A stretch of 64,000 nt of DNA from Erythrobacter sp. (GCA_030148605.1 JASBTD010000015.1:1-64000), one strand, 5' to 3'; positions 46,623 to 55,688 are shown, numbered from the stretch's first letter. Notes: generated by a model from the sequence alone, not told the origin. Program-made: numbers and translations.

Positions 46623-47339
46623 GTGTCGATAGCGATGCAGCTCCCGCTTGGCTCCGATCCCCGCACTGAAATCCTGCGCCGCCTGCACGCGGGGATGATC
46701 GCCGCCTTCGGGCGCATTGTCCGCCCGCCGGACAAGCGCCGCAGCCCCGAATGGGTGCTGGCGCATGGCGTGATCGGCGCGCAGACCAAGACTGCGGCGA
46801 GCAATGCGTCGACCGATGGCTTGCTGGCTGAATATGGATCGTGGGAAGCGGTCGCGCAGGTGTCGCTCGAAGAACTCGAAGCACGCCTGCAAAGACAGAC
46901 CTTCCCGAGCGTTGCGGCAAAGCGGCTCAAGGATTGCCTGCAAGCGATCATCGCTGAGCGCGGAGCGGTCGACCTGCGGCACTTAGGCAACTTGCCGCTG
47001 GAAGATGCCATGGCCTGGCTCGAACAGCTCCCCGGCGTCGCGCGCAAGAACTCTGCCGGGGTGATGAACGCCAGCACCTTCAAGCGCAAAGCCATGGTGA
47101 TCGACGGGCATCATCGCCGGATCATGCAGCGCATGGGAATTGTTCCTGCCAAAGCCGACACAGCGAAAACCTACGACACGCTGATGCCGATCCTGCCCCA
47201 CGAATGGTCAGCCGAAGACATGGACGAGCATCACCTGCTGCTGAAGAAGCTGGGGCAGACGCATTGCCGCCCACGGGCACCCGATTGCGCGAACTGCCTT
47301 GCCCGGCAGGATTGCGAAACCGGAAAGCGCAGCGCCTGA
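46623..47339 (+). CDS. Endonuclease III-like HhH-GPD DNA glycosylase with 4Fe-4S cluster
   Basis: This 238-residue base-excision repair enzyme of the Nth superfamily has the helix-hairpin-helix LEQLPGVARKNSAGVM, which includes the lysine of bifunctional glycosylase/lyases, and MVIDGHHRRIMQRMG with the conserved aspartate. Cysteines are spaced C-x6-C-x2-C-x5-C at the end (HCRPRAPDCANCLARQDC), the Nth iron-sulphur loop. The IDGHH wording differs from the usual VDTHVxR, so it is a divergent paralogue. GTG 46623 is the longest start; ATG 46635 is an alternative. The lesion repaired is unknown. Confidence 0.85.
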   Translation: MSIAMQLPLGSDPRTEILRRLHAGMIAAFGRIVRPPDKRRSPEWVLAHGVIGAQTKTAASNASTDGLLAEYGSWEAVAQVSLEELEARLQRQTFPSVAAKRLKDCLQAIIAERGAVDLRHLGNLPLEDAMAWLEQLPGVARKNSAGVMNASTFKRKAMVIDGHHRRIMQRMGIVPAKADTAKTYDTLMPILPHEWSAEDMDEHHLLLKKLGQTHCRPRAPDCANCLARQDCETGKRSA

Positions 47340-47450
47340 CGCTACGGCGTGCGGGACTCGCGCCCGCCCCCACAAAATCGAGCCTTGCCACAGCGCTGGA
47401 ATCGCGCAAACGCTGTCAACGAATTGAGACACAGCAGGGGAGAGCTTTCC

Positions 47451-48425
47451 ATGAAAACCGCGATCACTGAAATGTTCGGCATCGAGCATCCGATTATCCA
47501 GGGCGGCATGCACTATGTCGGATTTGCCGAGATGGCAGCGGCGGTTTCCAATGCGGGCGGGCTGGGGATCATCACAGCGCTGACTCAAAAGACACCGGCA
47601 GACCTCGCTAACGAGATCGCGCGCTGCAAGGATATGACCGACAAGCCGATTGGCGTGAACGTGACTTTCCTGCCGACAGTCAATGCGCCCGATTACCCCG
47701 CGATCATCAAAGCGATCATCGAAGGCGGCGTGACTGTGGTGGAGACCGCAGGCAATAATCCAGTGCAGGTGCTGCCCTACCTGAAGGACGCCGGGATCAA
47801 GGTGATTCACAAATGCACCGCTGTGCGGCACGCCCTGAAGGCACAAAGCATCGGCTGCGATGCGGTGTCAGTCGACGGCTTTGAATGCGGCGGCCATCCG
47901 GGCGAAGATGATATTCCGAACTTCATCCTGCTGCCGCGCGCGGCAGACGAGCTGGAAATCCCCTTCGTTTCCTCAGGCGGGATGGCAGACGGGCGCTCGC
48001 TGGTCGCATCGCTCGCCATGGGCGCACAAGGCATGAACATGGGCACGCGCTTCATCGCCACCAAGGAAGCACCGGTGCATGAGAATGTGAAGAAAGCGAT
48101 CGTTGCTGCAAGCGAACTCGACACGCGACTGGTCATGCGCCCGCTGCGCAATACAGAGCGCGTGATGACCAATGATGCGGTCGAGGAACTGCTCAAGATT
48201 GAAAAGGAAAAAGGTGACGACCTTAAGTTCGAAGACATCATCGAACAGGTCGCAGGTGTCTATCCGCGCATCATGATGGAAGGCGACATGGACGCTGGCG
48301 CATGGTCATGCGGTATGGTTGCAGGCCTCATCAACGATATCCCGACCTGCAAGGAATTGATCGACGGGATCATGCAGCAGGCAGAGGATATCCTGGCACG
48401 CATGAACGCGATGCAGGCGGGCTGA
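47451..48425 (+). CDS. Nitronate monooxygenase (NPD family)
   Basis: This 324-residue FMN TIM-barrel enzyme oxidises toxic alkyl nitronates such as propionate 3-nitronate. Family segments are GIEHPIIQGGMHYVGFAEMA, VSNAGGLGIITAL, GVNVTFLP, DAVSVDGFECGGHPGEDDIP and VSSGGMADGRSLVASLAMGA. GGGGAGAG precedes ATG 47451. Many relatives remain untested and may be other enoyl-reductase-like flavoproteins. It ends at a strong hairpin shared with the convergent exported-protein gene. Confidence 0.88.
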   Translation: MKTAITEMFGIEHPIIQGGMHYVGFAEMAAAVSNAGGLGIITALTQKTPADLANEIARCKDMTDKPIGVNVTFLPTVNAPDYPAIIKAIIEGGVTVVETAGNNPVQVLPYLKDAGIKVIHKCTAVRHALKAQSIGCDAVSVDGFECGGHPGEDDIPNFILLPRAADELEIPFVSSGGMADGRSLVASLAMGAQGMNMGTRFIATKEAPVHENVKKAIVAASELDTRLVMRPLRNTERVMTNDAVEELLKIEKEKGDDLKFEDIIEQVAGVYPRIMMEGDMDAGAWSCGMVAGLINDIPTCKELIDGIMQQAEDILARMNAMQAG

Positions 48426-48433
48426 ATTTCGGG

Positions 48434-48460
48434 CGGCTCCGGTCTTGAAATCCGGAGCCG
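48434..48460. terminator. Bidirectional hairpin terminator
   Basis: Perfect 9-bp arms CGGCTCCGG (48434-48442) and CCGGAGCCG (48452-48460), loop TCTTGAAAT, lie between convergent genes. T runs are short. Confidence 0.6.
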
Positions 48461-48481
48461 TCGCTCAATTCCGGCTAAAGC

Positions 48482-48922
48482 CTAGTCCTCGCTATCGTCA
48501 TCATCGACCCGAGTATAGGGCACGAAATCCTCGAAGAAGACAACCCCGCTGAAGAAGCCGCTGAACCGGTCAATCGTGGTGATCTGATCCAGCCTGCAAA
48601 TCTGGCTTCCCCATAATTGCATGACGAGAACGTCATCATCATCGATCGACTCGGGATCTCGCGTGCGCTGGACGTAGATGGTGCGGCCGCGGCCAAACAC
48701 ATATGCGGTATCTTCAATCGTGCGCATGCGCTGGGTTGAAAAGTTGCGAATGCAGCTTTGCGGTTCGCCCGCTACGCGCCCTTCCAGCAGCTTGGCGAGT
48801 TCCTTCTCGCCTTCGCTAAGCTCGGTGTCTTGCGCGTTTTCATCGTCACTGGCCAGCGCGGGGGCAGCCAGCAGGCCAAGCGCAGCGCCGGCAACAAGTG
48901 CGGATCGGGTGAAACGAACCAT
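48482..48922 (-). CDS. Exported protein of unknown function
   Basis: This 146-residue protein has a signal peptide (RSALVAGAALGLLAAPALA). The mature part has ELSEGEKELAKLLEGRVAGE, then QSCIRNFSTQRMRTIEDT and AYVFGRGRTIYVQR, one more cysteine (SQICRLDQ) and an acidic aspartate-rich end (DDDDSED). The two cysteines may pair. Similar small exported proteins with the PQSCI start occur in sphingomonads, but no function is assigned. GAGGAGA precedes ATG 48922. Confidence 0.75.
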   Translation of the reverse strand: MVRFTRSALVAGAALGLLAAPALASDDENAQDTELSEGEKELAKLLEGRVAGEPQSCIRNFSTQRMRTIEDTAYVFGRGRTIYVQRTRDPESIDDDDVLVMQLWGSQICRLDQITTIDRFSGFFSGVVFFEDFVPYTRVDDDDSED

Positions 48923-49000
48923 GGCGAATCTCCTCAGAATGAAGAGATACAATAACATAGATTGCTGAACAGGCGATGAGTCTGACGCGACCCGGCGTTT

Positions 49001-49255
49001 CTATTGCGGGCTAGCGCCTTCGGAAATATCCGGAAGCTGCGCATGGTCAGCGCCATCTGCAGGCCCGCCTTTCAGCACAAAACGCCGGTCGCAATAGCCG
49101 CAATCGACATAACCATGCTCGTCAATCTCCAGATAGATGCGCGGGTGGCCCAGCGCAGCGGGGCGATAGTTCGGGCCGCCGCGGATGGCGCTCGCGCCGT
49201 CGCAGCTGACGCGCTTGGTCTCGACTGTGATCACTTCAGGCGGTGCAATGCTCAT
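49001..49255 (-). CDS. CHCC zinc-finger protein (NDUFS6-like)
   Basis: This 84-residue protein has the zf-CHCC pattern: RVSCDG (Cys), LGHPRIYLEI (His) and VDCGYCDRRFVL (Cys-x2-Cys). It is the bacterial form of the complex I accessory subunit NDUFS6 and often occurs as a stand-alone gene in alphaproteobacteria. It probably binds one zinc ion and helps complex I assembly. I placed the start at ATG 49255, where the family homology begins; a frame continuing to 49342 is possible. Confidence 0.85.
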   Translation of the reverse strand: MSIAPPEVITVETKRVSCDGASAIRGGPNYRPAALGHPRIYLEIDEHGYVDCGYCDRRFVLKGGPADGADHAQLPDISEGASPQ

Positions 49256-49356
49256 GACCAGACCCGATAGTTTGATCGCGCCGGATTCGCAACGGGTCAG
49301 GTGATCAGAAACAAGGGCTTTGCAGTGCGCCGCGATTGGCATTAGTGCGCTTGGCC

Positions 49357-50292
49357 ATGACCACCCCTTCCGCCATTTCGATCCGCGACCTTGAAAAGAC
49401 CTATGCCGGTGTCAAAGGGGAACCGGGCAAACGCGCCTTGAAAGGCGTGAGCTTCGACGTGCCGCAGGGCGAGATATTCGGGCTGCTCGGCCCCAATGGC
49501 GCGGGCAAGTCTACGCTGATCAACATCCTGGCCGGGATGGTGACCAAAAGCGGCGGCAGCGCGGAAATCTGGGGCTTCGACATTGACGAGCAGCGCCGCA
49601 ATGCCAGCGCCTCGATCGGGATCGTGCCGCAGGAAATCGTGTTCGATCCCTTCTTCACGCCATTTGAAGTGCTGGAAAACCAGGGCGGCTTCTATGGCAT
49701 CGGCAAGGCCGCGCGCCGCAGCGAGGAACTGCTTGAAGCGGTGCGGCTGTCAGACAAGCGCGATGCCTATGCCCGCACGCTGTCAGGCGGAATGAAGCGG
49801 CGGCTGATGGTGGCCAAGGCGATGGTGCATTCGCCGCCGATCCTGGTGCTGGACGAGCCAACCGCTGGCGTAGACGTGGAACTGCGCAAGCAGCTGTGGG
49901 ATCTGGTGCGCGGGCTCAACGATGATGGCGTCACCATCGTTCTGACCACGCATTACTTGGAAGAAGCCGAAGAGCTGTGTGACCAGATCGCGATCATCAA
50001 TCATGGCGAGCTGATTGCGAAGAAGCCGACGCGCGAGCTGATCGAGATGGCGCGCGAGAAGATCGTGCGCGTAACCGTTGATCGCGATTTGGCAGGGCCC
50101 GTGGTCGAGGAAGGCTTTCACAAGGCCGAACTGATCGAACCGCGCGTGCTGGAAATCACCTATGACCGGGATCAGGCCAGCGCAGGCCAGGTGCTCGCCA
50201 AGGTGCAGGAGCATGGCTACACCATCGAAGATGTGACGACGCGCGAGCCCGACCTTGAGGATGTGTTCGTCCAGCTGACGAGTGCGGGATAG
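49357..50292 (+). CDS. ABC transporter ATP-binding protein (ABC-2 type)
   Basis: This 311-residue ATPase has Walker A GPNGAGKSTLI, signature LSGGMKRRLMVAKAM, Walker B ILVLDEPTAGVDV and the H-loop in IVLTTHYLEEAEEL. The layout and the C-terminal extension after the ATPase domain resemble YadG-type exporters of the ABC-2 class. The matching ABC-2 permease is not adjacent: a hairpin (50293-50321) directly follows the stop and an unrelated lipoprotein gene comes next. The exported substrate is unknown. Confidence 0.9.
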   Translation: MTTPSAISIRDLEKTYAGVKGEPGKRALKGVSFDVPQGEIFGLLGPNGAGKSTLINILAGMVTKSGGSAEIWGFDIDEQRRNASASIGIVPQEIVFDPFFTPFEVLENQGGFYGIGKAARRSEELLEAVRLSDKRDAYARTLSGGMKRRLMVAKAMVHSPPILVLDEPTAGVDVELRKQLWDLVRGLNDDGVTIVLTTHYLEEAEELCDQIAIINHGELIAKKPTRELIEMAREKIVRVTVDRDLAGPVVEEGFHKAELIEPRVLEITYDRDQASAGQVLAKVQEHGYTIEDVTTREPDLEDVFVQLTSAG

Positions 50293-50321
50293 CTGGCAGC
50301 CGCAGCGGCCATAGCTGCCAG
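50293..50321. terminator. Hairpin after the ABC ATPase gene
   Basis: Perfect 8-bp arms CTGGCAGC (50293-50300) and GCTGCCAG (50314-50321) with a 13-nt loop, starting at the base after the stop codon. No T run, so terminator activity is uncertain. Confidence 0.45.
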
Positions 50322-50397
50322 GCTGAGCACGGCCGGTTTGTAACCACACGCACTATCGCAACGGACTAGTTGACGGATAGGCGAGGGGAGCTGCGAA

Positions 50398-51369
50398 ATG
50401 GTTCGATATTTTCTGAAGACTGCTGCGGCGTGCGCAATCGCAGGAATGGCCGCATCATGTTCGGCGGCGGACAGCGGGCAGGATGAAGGCACGATCATTT
50501 CACAAAGCGCCGCTTGCTCGAGCAGCGGGCTGGCGTTGCAAGTGTTGGGTTCAGGCGGGCCAATCGCCGAATCCGGACGCGCGGGAACCTCTTACCTGTT
50601 GTGGATCGATGGCGAAGCGCGCCTGCTGATCGACATTGGTTCAGGGGCATTTCTGCGGTTCGCTGAGGCGGGCGCCGATTTCAATACGCTCGATGCCATC
50701 CTGCTCACCCATCTGCACGCGGATCACGCGGGCGATCTTGCGGGCGTGCTCAAATATGGCGGATTCACGCCGCGCACGCGCGCCTTGCCGGTGATCGGCC
50801 CTGATGCCGCACCCCGCTTTCCCGCAACCGACGAATTTCTTGACGCATTGCTTGGCAAGGATGGTGGTGCCTTCGCCTATCTCGGCGGATATATCGATGG
50901 CAGCGAAGACAAGGTCCTGCTTGAACCGCGCGCGATCACAACCGCTATGGGCAAGGGCGATCCGGTCGAAATCGAGCTGGCAGATGATCTTCGGATTCGC
51001 GCTATCCCCGTTCACCACGGCGTGGTCCCGGCCTTGGGATTCGAAATCAGCGTAGGCGACAGGAAACTTGTGATCACTGGCGACCAGAGTGCCAATAGCG
51101 CGGCTTTCGAGCAGGCGCTGGCTGGCAGCAAGCCTGACATCCTGTTTGCGCATCATGTCATCAATGGCGATCGCGGCCAGCCGCGCGGATTGCATCGCAC
51201 CCCGGCGCAGATTGGCGAACTTGCCGCTGCTCTCCAGCCCGGGCGATTGGTGCTGACCCACAATATGAACCGAGCGCTTGAACGGATCGACGATAGCCGC
51301 GCCGCAATTGCGCAGAACTACGCCGGAGAGGTAACCGTCGCCGACGATCTTGATTGCTTCGGCTTATAA
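50398..51369 (+). CDS. Metallo-beta-lactamase fold hydrolase, lipoprotein
   Basis: This 323-residue exported MBL-fold enzyme has a lipoprotein-like signal (ACAIAGMAASC, cysteine about residue 21), so it should sit in the periplasm on a membrane. Metal ligands are in LLTHLHADHAGDL (HxHxDH), a histidine in IRAIPVHHGVVPAL, the aspartate in LVITGDQSAN and a histidine in LFAHHVING. The arrangement resembles RNase Z/arylsulphatase-like hydrolases rather than true beta-lactamases. The substrate is unknown. GAGGGGAG precedes ATG 50398. Confidence 0.85.
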   Translation: MVRYFLKTAAACAIAGMAASCSAADSGQDEGTIISQSAACSSSGLALQVLGSGGPIAESGRAGTSYLLWIDGEARLLIDIGSGAFLRFAEAGADFNTLDAILLTHLHADHAGDLAGVLKYGGFTPRTRALPVIGPDAAPRFPATDEFLDALLGKDGGAFAYLGGYIDGSEDKVLLEPRAITTAMGKGDPVEIELADDLRIRAIPVHHGVVPALGFEISVGDRKLVITGDQSANSAAFEQALAGSKPDILFAHHVINGDRGQPRGLHRTPAQIGELAAALQPGRLVLTHNMNRALERIDDSRAAIAQNYAGEVTVADDLDCFGL

Positions 51370-51408
51370 GCAGTTGCCCGCAATCCCGCTTCGCGCCATG
51401 ACGGCGGC

Positions 51409-52995
51409 ATGACTGAACAGAACCACGATGTCCTGATTATTGGTTCGGGTGCCGCCGGGCTCACTGCTGCGCTGGCGCTGGCGGAAACGAAGAAAGTGCT
51501 GGTGCTGGCCAAGGGCTCGCTCACCGGCGGCAGCACGGCGTGGGCGCAAGGCGGCATCGCGGCGGTGCTCGATGCGGGCGATACTTTCGAGAACCACATT
51601 CGCGACACCATGGTGGCGGGCGCTGGCCTCAACCGGCGTGAGACGGTGGAGTTCGTGATCGAGAATGCGCCGCAATCGATCGAGCGACTGATCGAACTGG
51701 GCGTGCCGTTCAACACCGAAGAGGGCGATTTGCACCTCACCCGCGAAGGCGGGCATAGCCATCGCCGCATCGTGCATGTCAATGATGCGACCGGCTGGGC
51801 GGTCCAGTCAGCCTTGCTCAAAGCCGCGGAAGCCAATCCGAACATCACCATGTTGCCGGGGCGCAGCTGTATCGACCTGATCACCGGCCGCCATGGCGAG
51901 AGGTTTTCAGGGGGTGGGCGCGTGTGGGGTGCCTATGCGCTCAATGAAGAGACCGGCGAAGTGGAGAAGCATGTTGCGCGCGCGACTGTGCTGGCGGCTG
52001 GCGGCGCGGGGCGCTGCTATCTCTTCAGCACTGCACCGCGCGGCGCGACCGGCGACGGGATTGCGATGGCGTGGCGCGCGGGTTGCCGCGTCTCCAACAT
52101 GGAGATGATGCAGTTCCACCCGACCTGCCTCTACAATCTCGAGGTCAAGAACTTCCTCATCACAGAGGCGGTGCGGGGCGAAGGCGGGCATCTGCTCCAC
52201 CCTGAAACCGGGCACCGGTTCATGGTCGATTACGATCCCGAGCGGATGGAGCTTGCGCCGCGCGATGTCGTGGCGCGGGCGATCGATGACCAGATCAAGC
52301 GCTATGGCTTGGACTATGTCCATCTCGATATCAGCCGCCAGCCGCCCGAATTCGTGAAGGAACATTTCCCTACGATCCATGACAAGCTGATGGGGCTCGG
52401 CATCGACATGACGAAGGAGCCGATCCCGGTTGTACCGGCGCAGCATTACACCTGCGGCGGCGTGCTGATCGGGCTGGACGCGCGCACCGATTTGCCGGGG
52501 CTGTGGGCAGCGGGCGAGTGCACGGAAAGCGGCTTGCACGGCGCCAATCGCCTCGCGTCCAATTCGCTGCTCGAATGCTTTGTGTTCGGCGAAGCGGCAG
52601 CGAAGGATATTCTCGAGAATTGGGGCACGCTCGATGCCCCGCCGCCAATCAAGGCGTGGGACGCGACCCGGGTGTCGGACTCTGACGAGCAAGTCGTGAT
52701 CAAGCAGAACTGGACAGAGATCCGCCGCTTCATGTGGAACTATGTCGGGATTGTGCGCACTACCAAGCGGCTTGAACGCGCGGCCAACCGGATCAAGCTG
52801 CTTCAGGACGAAGTCGAGGATTATTACGGCAGCTTTGTGGTCACGACTGACCTCATCGAACTGCGCAACCTGCTGAAAGCTGCCGAGCTGATCGTGACAT
52901 CTGCGCTGCGGCGCGAGGAAAGCCGCGGGCTGCATTATACGCTCGACTATCCCGAATTGCTGCCTGAAGCACGCGACACAGTGCTGGTGCCCTAA
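51409..52995 (+). CDS. nadB: L-aspartate oxidase
   Basis: NadB oxidises L-aspartate to iminoaspartate, the first step of NAD synthesis in bacteria. The 528-residue flavoprotein has the FAD motif VLIIGSGAAGLTAALALAE, STAWAQGGIAAVL, the active-site segment EGGHSHRRIVHVNDATGW, MQFHPTCLYN, GEGGHLLHPETGHRFM and GLWAAGECTESGLHGANRLA. The C-terminal helical domain ends RGLHYTLDYPE, as expected. nadA and nadC are not beside it. Confidence 0.95.
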   Translation: MTEQNHDVLIIGSGAAGLTAALALAETKKVLVLAKGSLTGGSTAWAQGGIAAVLDAGDTFENHIRDTMVAGAGLNRRETVEFVIENAPQSIERLIELGVPFNTEEGDLHLTREGGHSHRRIVHVNDATGWAVQSALLKAAEANPNITMLPGRSCIDLITGRHGERFSGGGRVWGAYALNEETGEVEKHVARATVLAAGGAGRCYLFSTAPRGATGDGIAMAWRAGCRVSNMEMMQFHPTCLYNLEVKNFLITEAVRGEGGHLLHPETGHRFMVDYDPERMELAPRDVVARAIDDQIKRYGLDYVHLDISRQPPEFVKEHFPTIHDKLMGLGIDMTKEPIPVVPAQHYTCGGVLIGLDARTDLPGLWAAGECTESGLHGANRLASNSLLECFVFGEAAAKDILENWGTLDAPPPIKAWDATRVSDSDEQVVIKQNWTEIRRFMWNYVGIVRTTKRLERAANRIKLLQDEVEDYYGSFVVTTDLIELRNLLKAAELIVTSALRREESRGLHYTLDYPELLPEARDTVLVP

Positions 52996-53067
52996 CGAAA
53001 AAGAGTTAGACACACGGCTTCACGCGTCGCACATTCGCTCACACTCAGGGTCGTGAGGGAGAGCATG

Positions 53068-54759
53068 ATGTCTGACCGGGAATATGATGCAATAATCGTC
53101 GGGGCCGGATTTGCCGGGCTTTACATGCTGCATAAGCTGCGCGGCCTTGGCTTTACCGCGCGTGTGATCGAAGCGGCGGATGATGTTGGCGGCACATGGT
53201 ACTGGAACCGCTATCCCGGCGCCCGCTGCGACATCGAAAGCTTCGACTATTCCTATTCGTTTGACGAGGATCTGCAGCAGGAATGGGAATGGTCCGAACG
53301 CTATGCGCCGCAGCCGGAGATCCTGCGCTATCTCCAGCATGTCGCCGAGCGCTTTGACTTGCGCCGCGATATCCAGTTCGAAACGCGGGTCGAGCGTGCA
53401 TCCTGGAATGATGACACCAAGCGCTGGACCATCACGACCGATGCGGGTGACAGCTTCTCCGCGCAATATTGCATCATGGGAACCGGCTGCCTGTCATCCT
53501 TCAACCGGCCGGACATTGCCGGGCTCGATGACTTCGCAGGCCGCGTCTATCTGACCGGGCACTGGCCACATGAAGGGGTCGATTTCACCGGACAGCGGGT
53601 GGCGGTGATCGGCACCGGTTCCAGCGCGGTCCAATCGACGCCGATCATTGCCGAGCAGGCTGACCAGCTCACTATCTTCCAGCGCACGCCCAACTATGTC
53701 GTGCCGGCGCATAATTACGAAGTGCCTGCTGAAGAAGCTCAGGCGATCAAGCAAAGCTATGCCGAATTGCGCGCAACGGCGCAGGAATCCTCGGTCGGTT
53801 CCGGCAGAACACTGCCGCGCACGCCGGTGCTGGCAACCAAGCTCGATGAGGACACGTTCCAGGCCGATATGGAGCGCCGCTGGGCCGTGGGCGGGCTGGT
53901 CGGTTTTGTCGGCGCCTATGCTGACCTGATCATGGATCCGGCGGCTGCACAGCGGGTTGAAGCCTTTTTTGCAGACAAGATCCGTGAGCGGGTGAAGGAT
54001 CCGGAGACGGCCGAAAAGCTGATCCCGAGCGGGCACCACATCATGAGCAAACGCTTGTGTGTCGACACCGGCTATTACGAGAATTTCAATCGCGACAATG
54101 TGGAGCTGGTTGACCTCAAGGCGACGCCGATCGATCGGATCGAAGCGGGCGGTGTGCGCACCAGCGAGCACCTTTACGAGGCCGATGCGCTGGTGCTGGC
54201 GACGGGTTTTGACGCGATGACCGGCGCGCTCGACAAGATCGAGATTCGCGGCAAAGGCAACCAGACACTGGCGGAGAAATGGGAAAGCGGGCCAATAACC
54301 TTCCTTGGCCTGATGAGTGCAGGCTATCCCAACCTGTTCCTGGTCACCGGCCCCGGCAGTCCGTCTGTCCTGACAAACATGGTCAGCTCGATCGAGCAGC
54401 ATGTCGACTACATCGCCGGCATCATGTCGATGATGCGCGAACGCGGCGCGCAGGAGTTCGAACCGCTCCCGGCAAGCGAACCTGCATGGATCACGCACAA
54501 CAACACCGCTGCGGAAATGACGACCTATATGCAGGCCAACAGCTGGTACATGGGCGCGAATATCCCGGGCAAGCCGAGCATCTTCATGCCCTATATCGGC
54601 GGCTTCCCCGCTTACCGAAACATCTGTGACGAGATAGCTGACAAGGGCTATTGCGGCTTTGCGATCGATGGCGAAGGCCAGCCCTGCGACATCGATCTTG
54701 ATGATCACATGATGCGGCTGATGCCCGAAGAACTGATCGAAGCAATGGAAGCGGCCTGA
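53068..54759 (+). CDS. Flavin-dependent Baeyer-Villiger-type monooxygenase
   Basis: This 563-residue two-dinucleotide-domain flavoprotein has the FAD motif AIIVGAGFAGLYMLHKL, GGTWYWNRYPGARCDIES and the NADP motif VAVIGTGSSAVQSTPIIAEQ, followed by TIFQRTPNYVVPAHN. Overall it matches type I Baeyer-Villiger monooxygenases, which insert oxygen next to a ketone. The fingerprint FxGxxxHxxxWP reads FAGRVYLTGHWP (residues 156-167), so the conserved histidine is leucine (Leu162). ATG 53068 has GGGAG 6 nt upstream. Substrate unknown; activity may differ from canonical enzymes. Confidence 0.88.
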   Translation: MSDREYDAIIVGAGFAGLYMLHKLRGLGFTARVIEAADDVGGTWYWNRYPGARCDIESFDYSYSFDEDLQQEWEWSERYAPQPEILRYLQHVAERFDLRRDIQFETRVERASWNDDTKRWTITTDAGDSFSAQYCIMGTGCLSSFNRPDIAGLDDFAGRVYLTGHWPHEGVDFTGQRVAVIGTGSSAVQSTPIIAEQADQLTIFQRTPNYVVPAHNYEVPAEEAQAIKQSYAELRATAQESSVGSGRTLPRTPVLATKLDEDTFQADMERRWAVGGLVGFVGAYADLIMDPAAAQRVEAFFADKIRERVKDPETAEKLIPSGHHIMSKRLCVDTGYYENFNRDNVELVDLKATPIDRIEAGGVRTSEHLYEADALVLATGFDAMTGALDKIEIRGKGNQTLAEKWESGPITFLGLMSAGYPNLFLVTGPGSPSVLTNMVSSIEQHVDYIAGIMSMMRERGAQEFEPLPASEPAWITHNNTAAEMTTYMQANSWYMGANIPGKPSIFMPYIGGFPAYRNICDEIADKGYCGFAIDGEGQPCDIDLDDHMMRLMPEELIEAMEAA

Positions 54760-55052
54760 ACCGAGCCCGCGCCTTCGCAGCGCCAGTCGCACTTCGTCGA
54801 TAGCCATTGCCCGCTCGTCGGTTGTATGCGCCATTGCGCCGATAGCGCCAGTCGCTGGCCGATTGCGCATTGAGAAGCGCACAGGACTTGCCATCTTGGC
54901 TGACAGGAAGCGGTGGTCATCACCTCGTTGGTATGCCCCTGTATGGCCCCGCTTCCCGATCGACCATTCAAACCGCGGCACGAGTGTTGGGACTGTGCTC
55001 GCTGGCCATGGTCACTTTGGCCGGTCATCCCCCCGAAACGAAGGATGATCAC
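54760..55052. other. 293-bp spacer without a convincing gene
   Basis: Nothing recognisable lies between the monooxygenase and the TonB-like gene. A minus-strand frame through 54760-54836 reads plausibly (AIDEVRLALRRRGLGSG) but continues into antisense of the monooxygenase, so I do not call it. The promoter of the next gene must be in the last part. Confidence 0.4.
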
Positions 55053-55559
55053 ATGAAGACTTTTGCAAACACCACCCGAATTCTCTCGTTTAGCAGTGCG
55101 GCCGCACTCGGCCTGCTGGCGCTTGCTCCGGCGCAGGCTGAAAGCAATCCGATTGTCGTTGAATCACAGGAAGCCATGGCCGAATGGCAAGCGGATGTGA
55201 ACCGTTCGCTGAACAATCGCCTTTATGCGGCGACCTCCTCGTATCGGAGCCAGCCTGAAAGCGGCATTGTTCAAGTGCGTTTCACCGTAGATGCTGAAGG
55301 AAATGCGCAGAATATTGAGTTGATCAAAGGAACAGGTGATCGCTCGACTGACCGTGTTGCGGAACGTGCTGTCAGCCGTGTTTCGTATCTAGACGAAGCG
55401 CCGGTGCGCGATATCCAGTCACGCACTTTCCAGGCGAATATCATCTTCGCACGCAATCATGAAGAGCATGACGAACTGAAAGCCAAGCTGGCCAAGCTCG
55501 AAACCGCGCGGCTTGCGCTTGCGGATGAGGAAGAGGACGTGATCCTCTTGGGCGGCTGA
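55053..55559 (+). CDS. Exported TonB C-terminal-domain-like protein
   Basis: This 168-residue protein has a signal peptide (ALGLLALAPAQAES). Its central part, GIVQVRFTVDAEGNAQNIEL, followed by DRVAERAVSRVSYLDEAP, matches the TonB C-terminal domain that normally contacts outer-membrane receptors. It lacks the proline-rich spacer and membrane anchor of real TonB proteins, so it is a free periplasmic domain. A charged helical tail (EEHDELKAKLAKLETARLAL) follows. AAGGA precedes ATG 55053. The role is unknown; it may modulate TonB receptors. Confidence 0.75.
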   Translation: MKTFANTTRILSFSSAAALGLLALAPAQAESNPIVVESQEAMAEWQADVNRSLNNRLYAATSSYRSQPESGIVQVRFTVDAEGNAQNIELIKGTGDRSTDRVAERAVSRVSYLDEAPVRDIQSRTFQANIIFARNHEEHDELKAKLAKLETARLALADEEEDVILLGG

Positions 55560-55614
55560 AGCCCCCATCATATTGCGGGCTTGCTGCAAGCCCCGATTGC
55601 GATAATGTGACACA

Positions 55615-55650
55615 GGTGGCGGCTCGGCAACGGGCCGCCACCTTCATATT
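55615..55650 (+). terminator. Terminator-like hairpin after the TonB-like gene
   Basis: Perfect 9-bp arms GGTGGCGGC (55615-55623) and GCCGCCACC (55634-55642) are followed by TTCATATT. A smaller perfect hairpin (GGGCTTG 55577-55583, CAAGCCC 55587-55593) lies between it and the stop. Confidence 0.65.
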
Positions 55651-55688
55651 GCACTCACATATCGCGCCGCAACCAAAGGACAGGATCC

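Noticed and set aside
53494-54981. 495-codon minus-strand frame opposite the monooxygenase
   Set aside because: Shadow of a complete flavoprotein gene; no domain seen.
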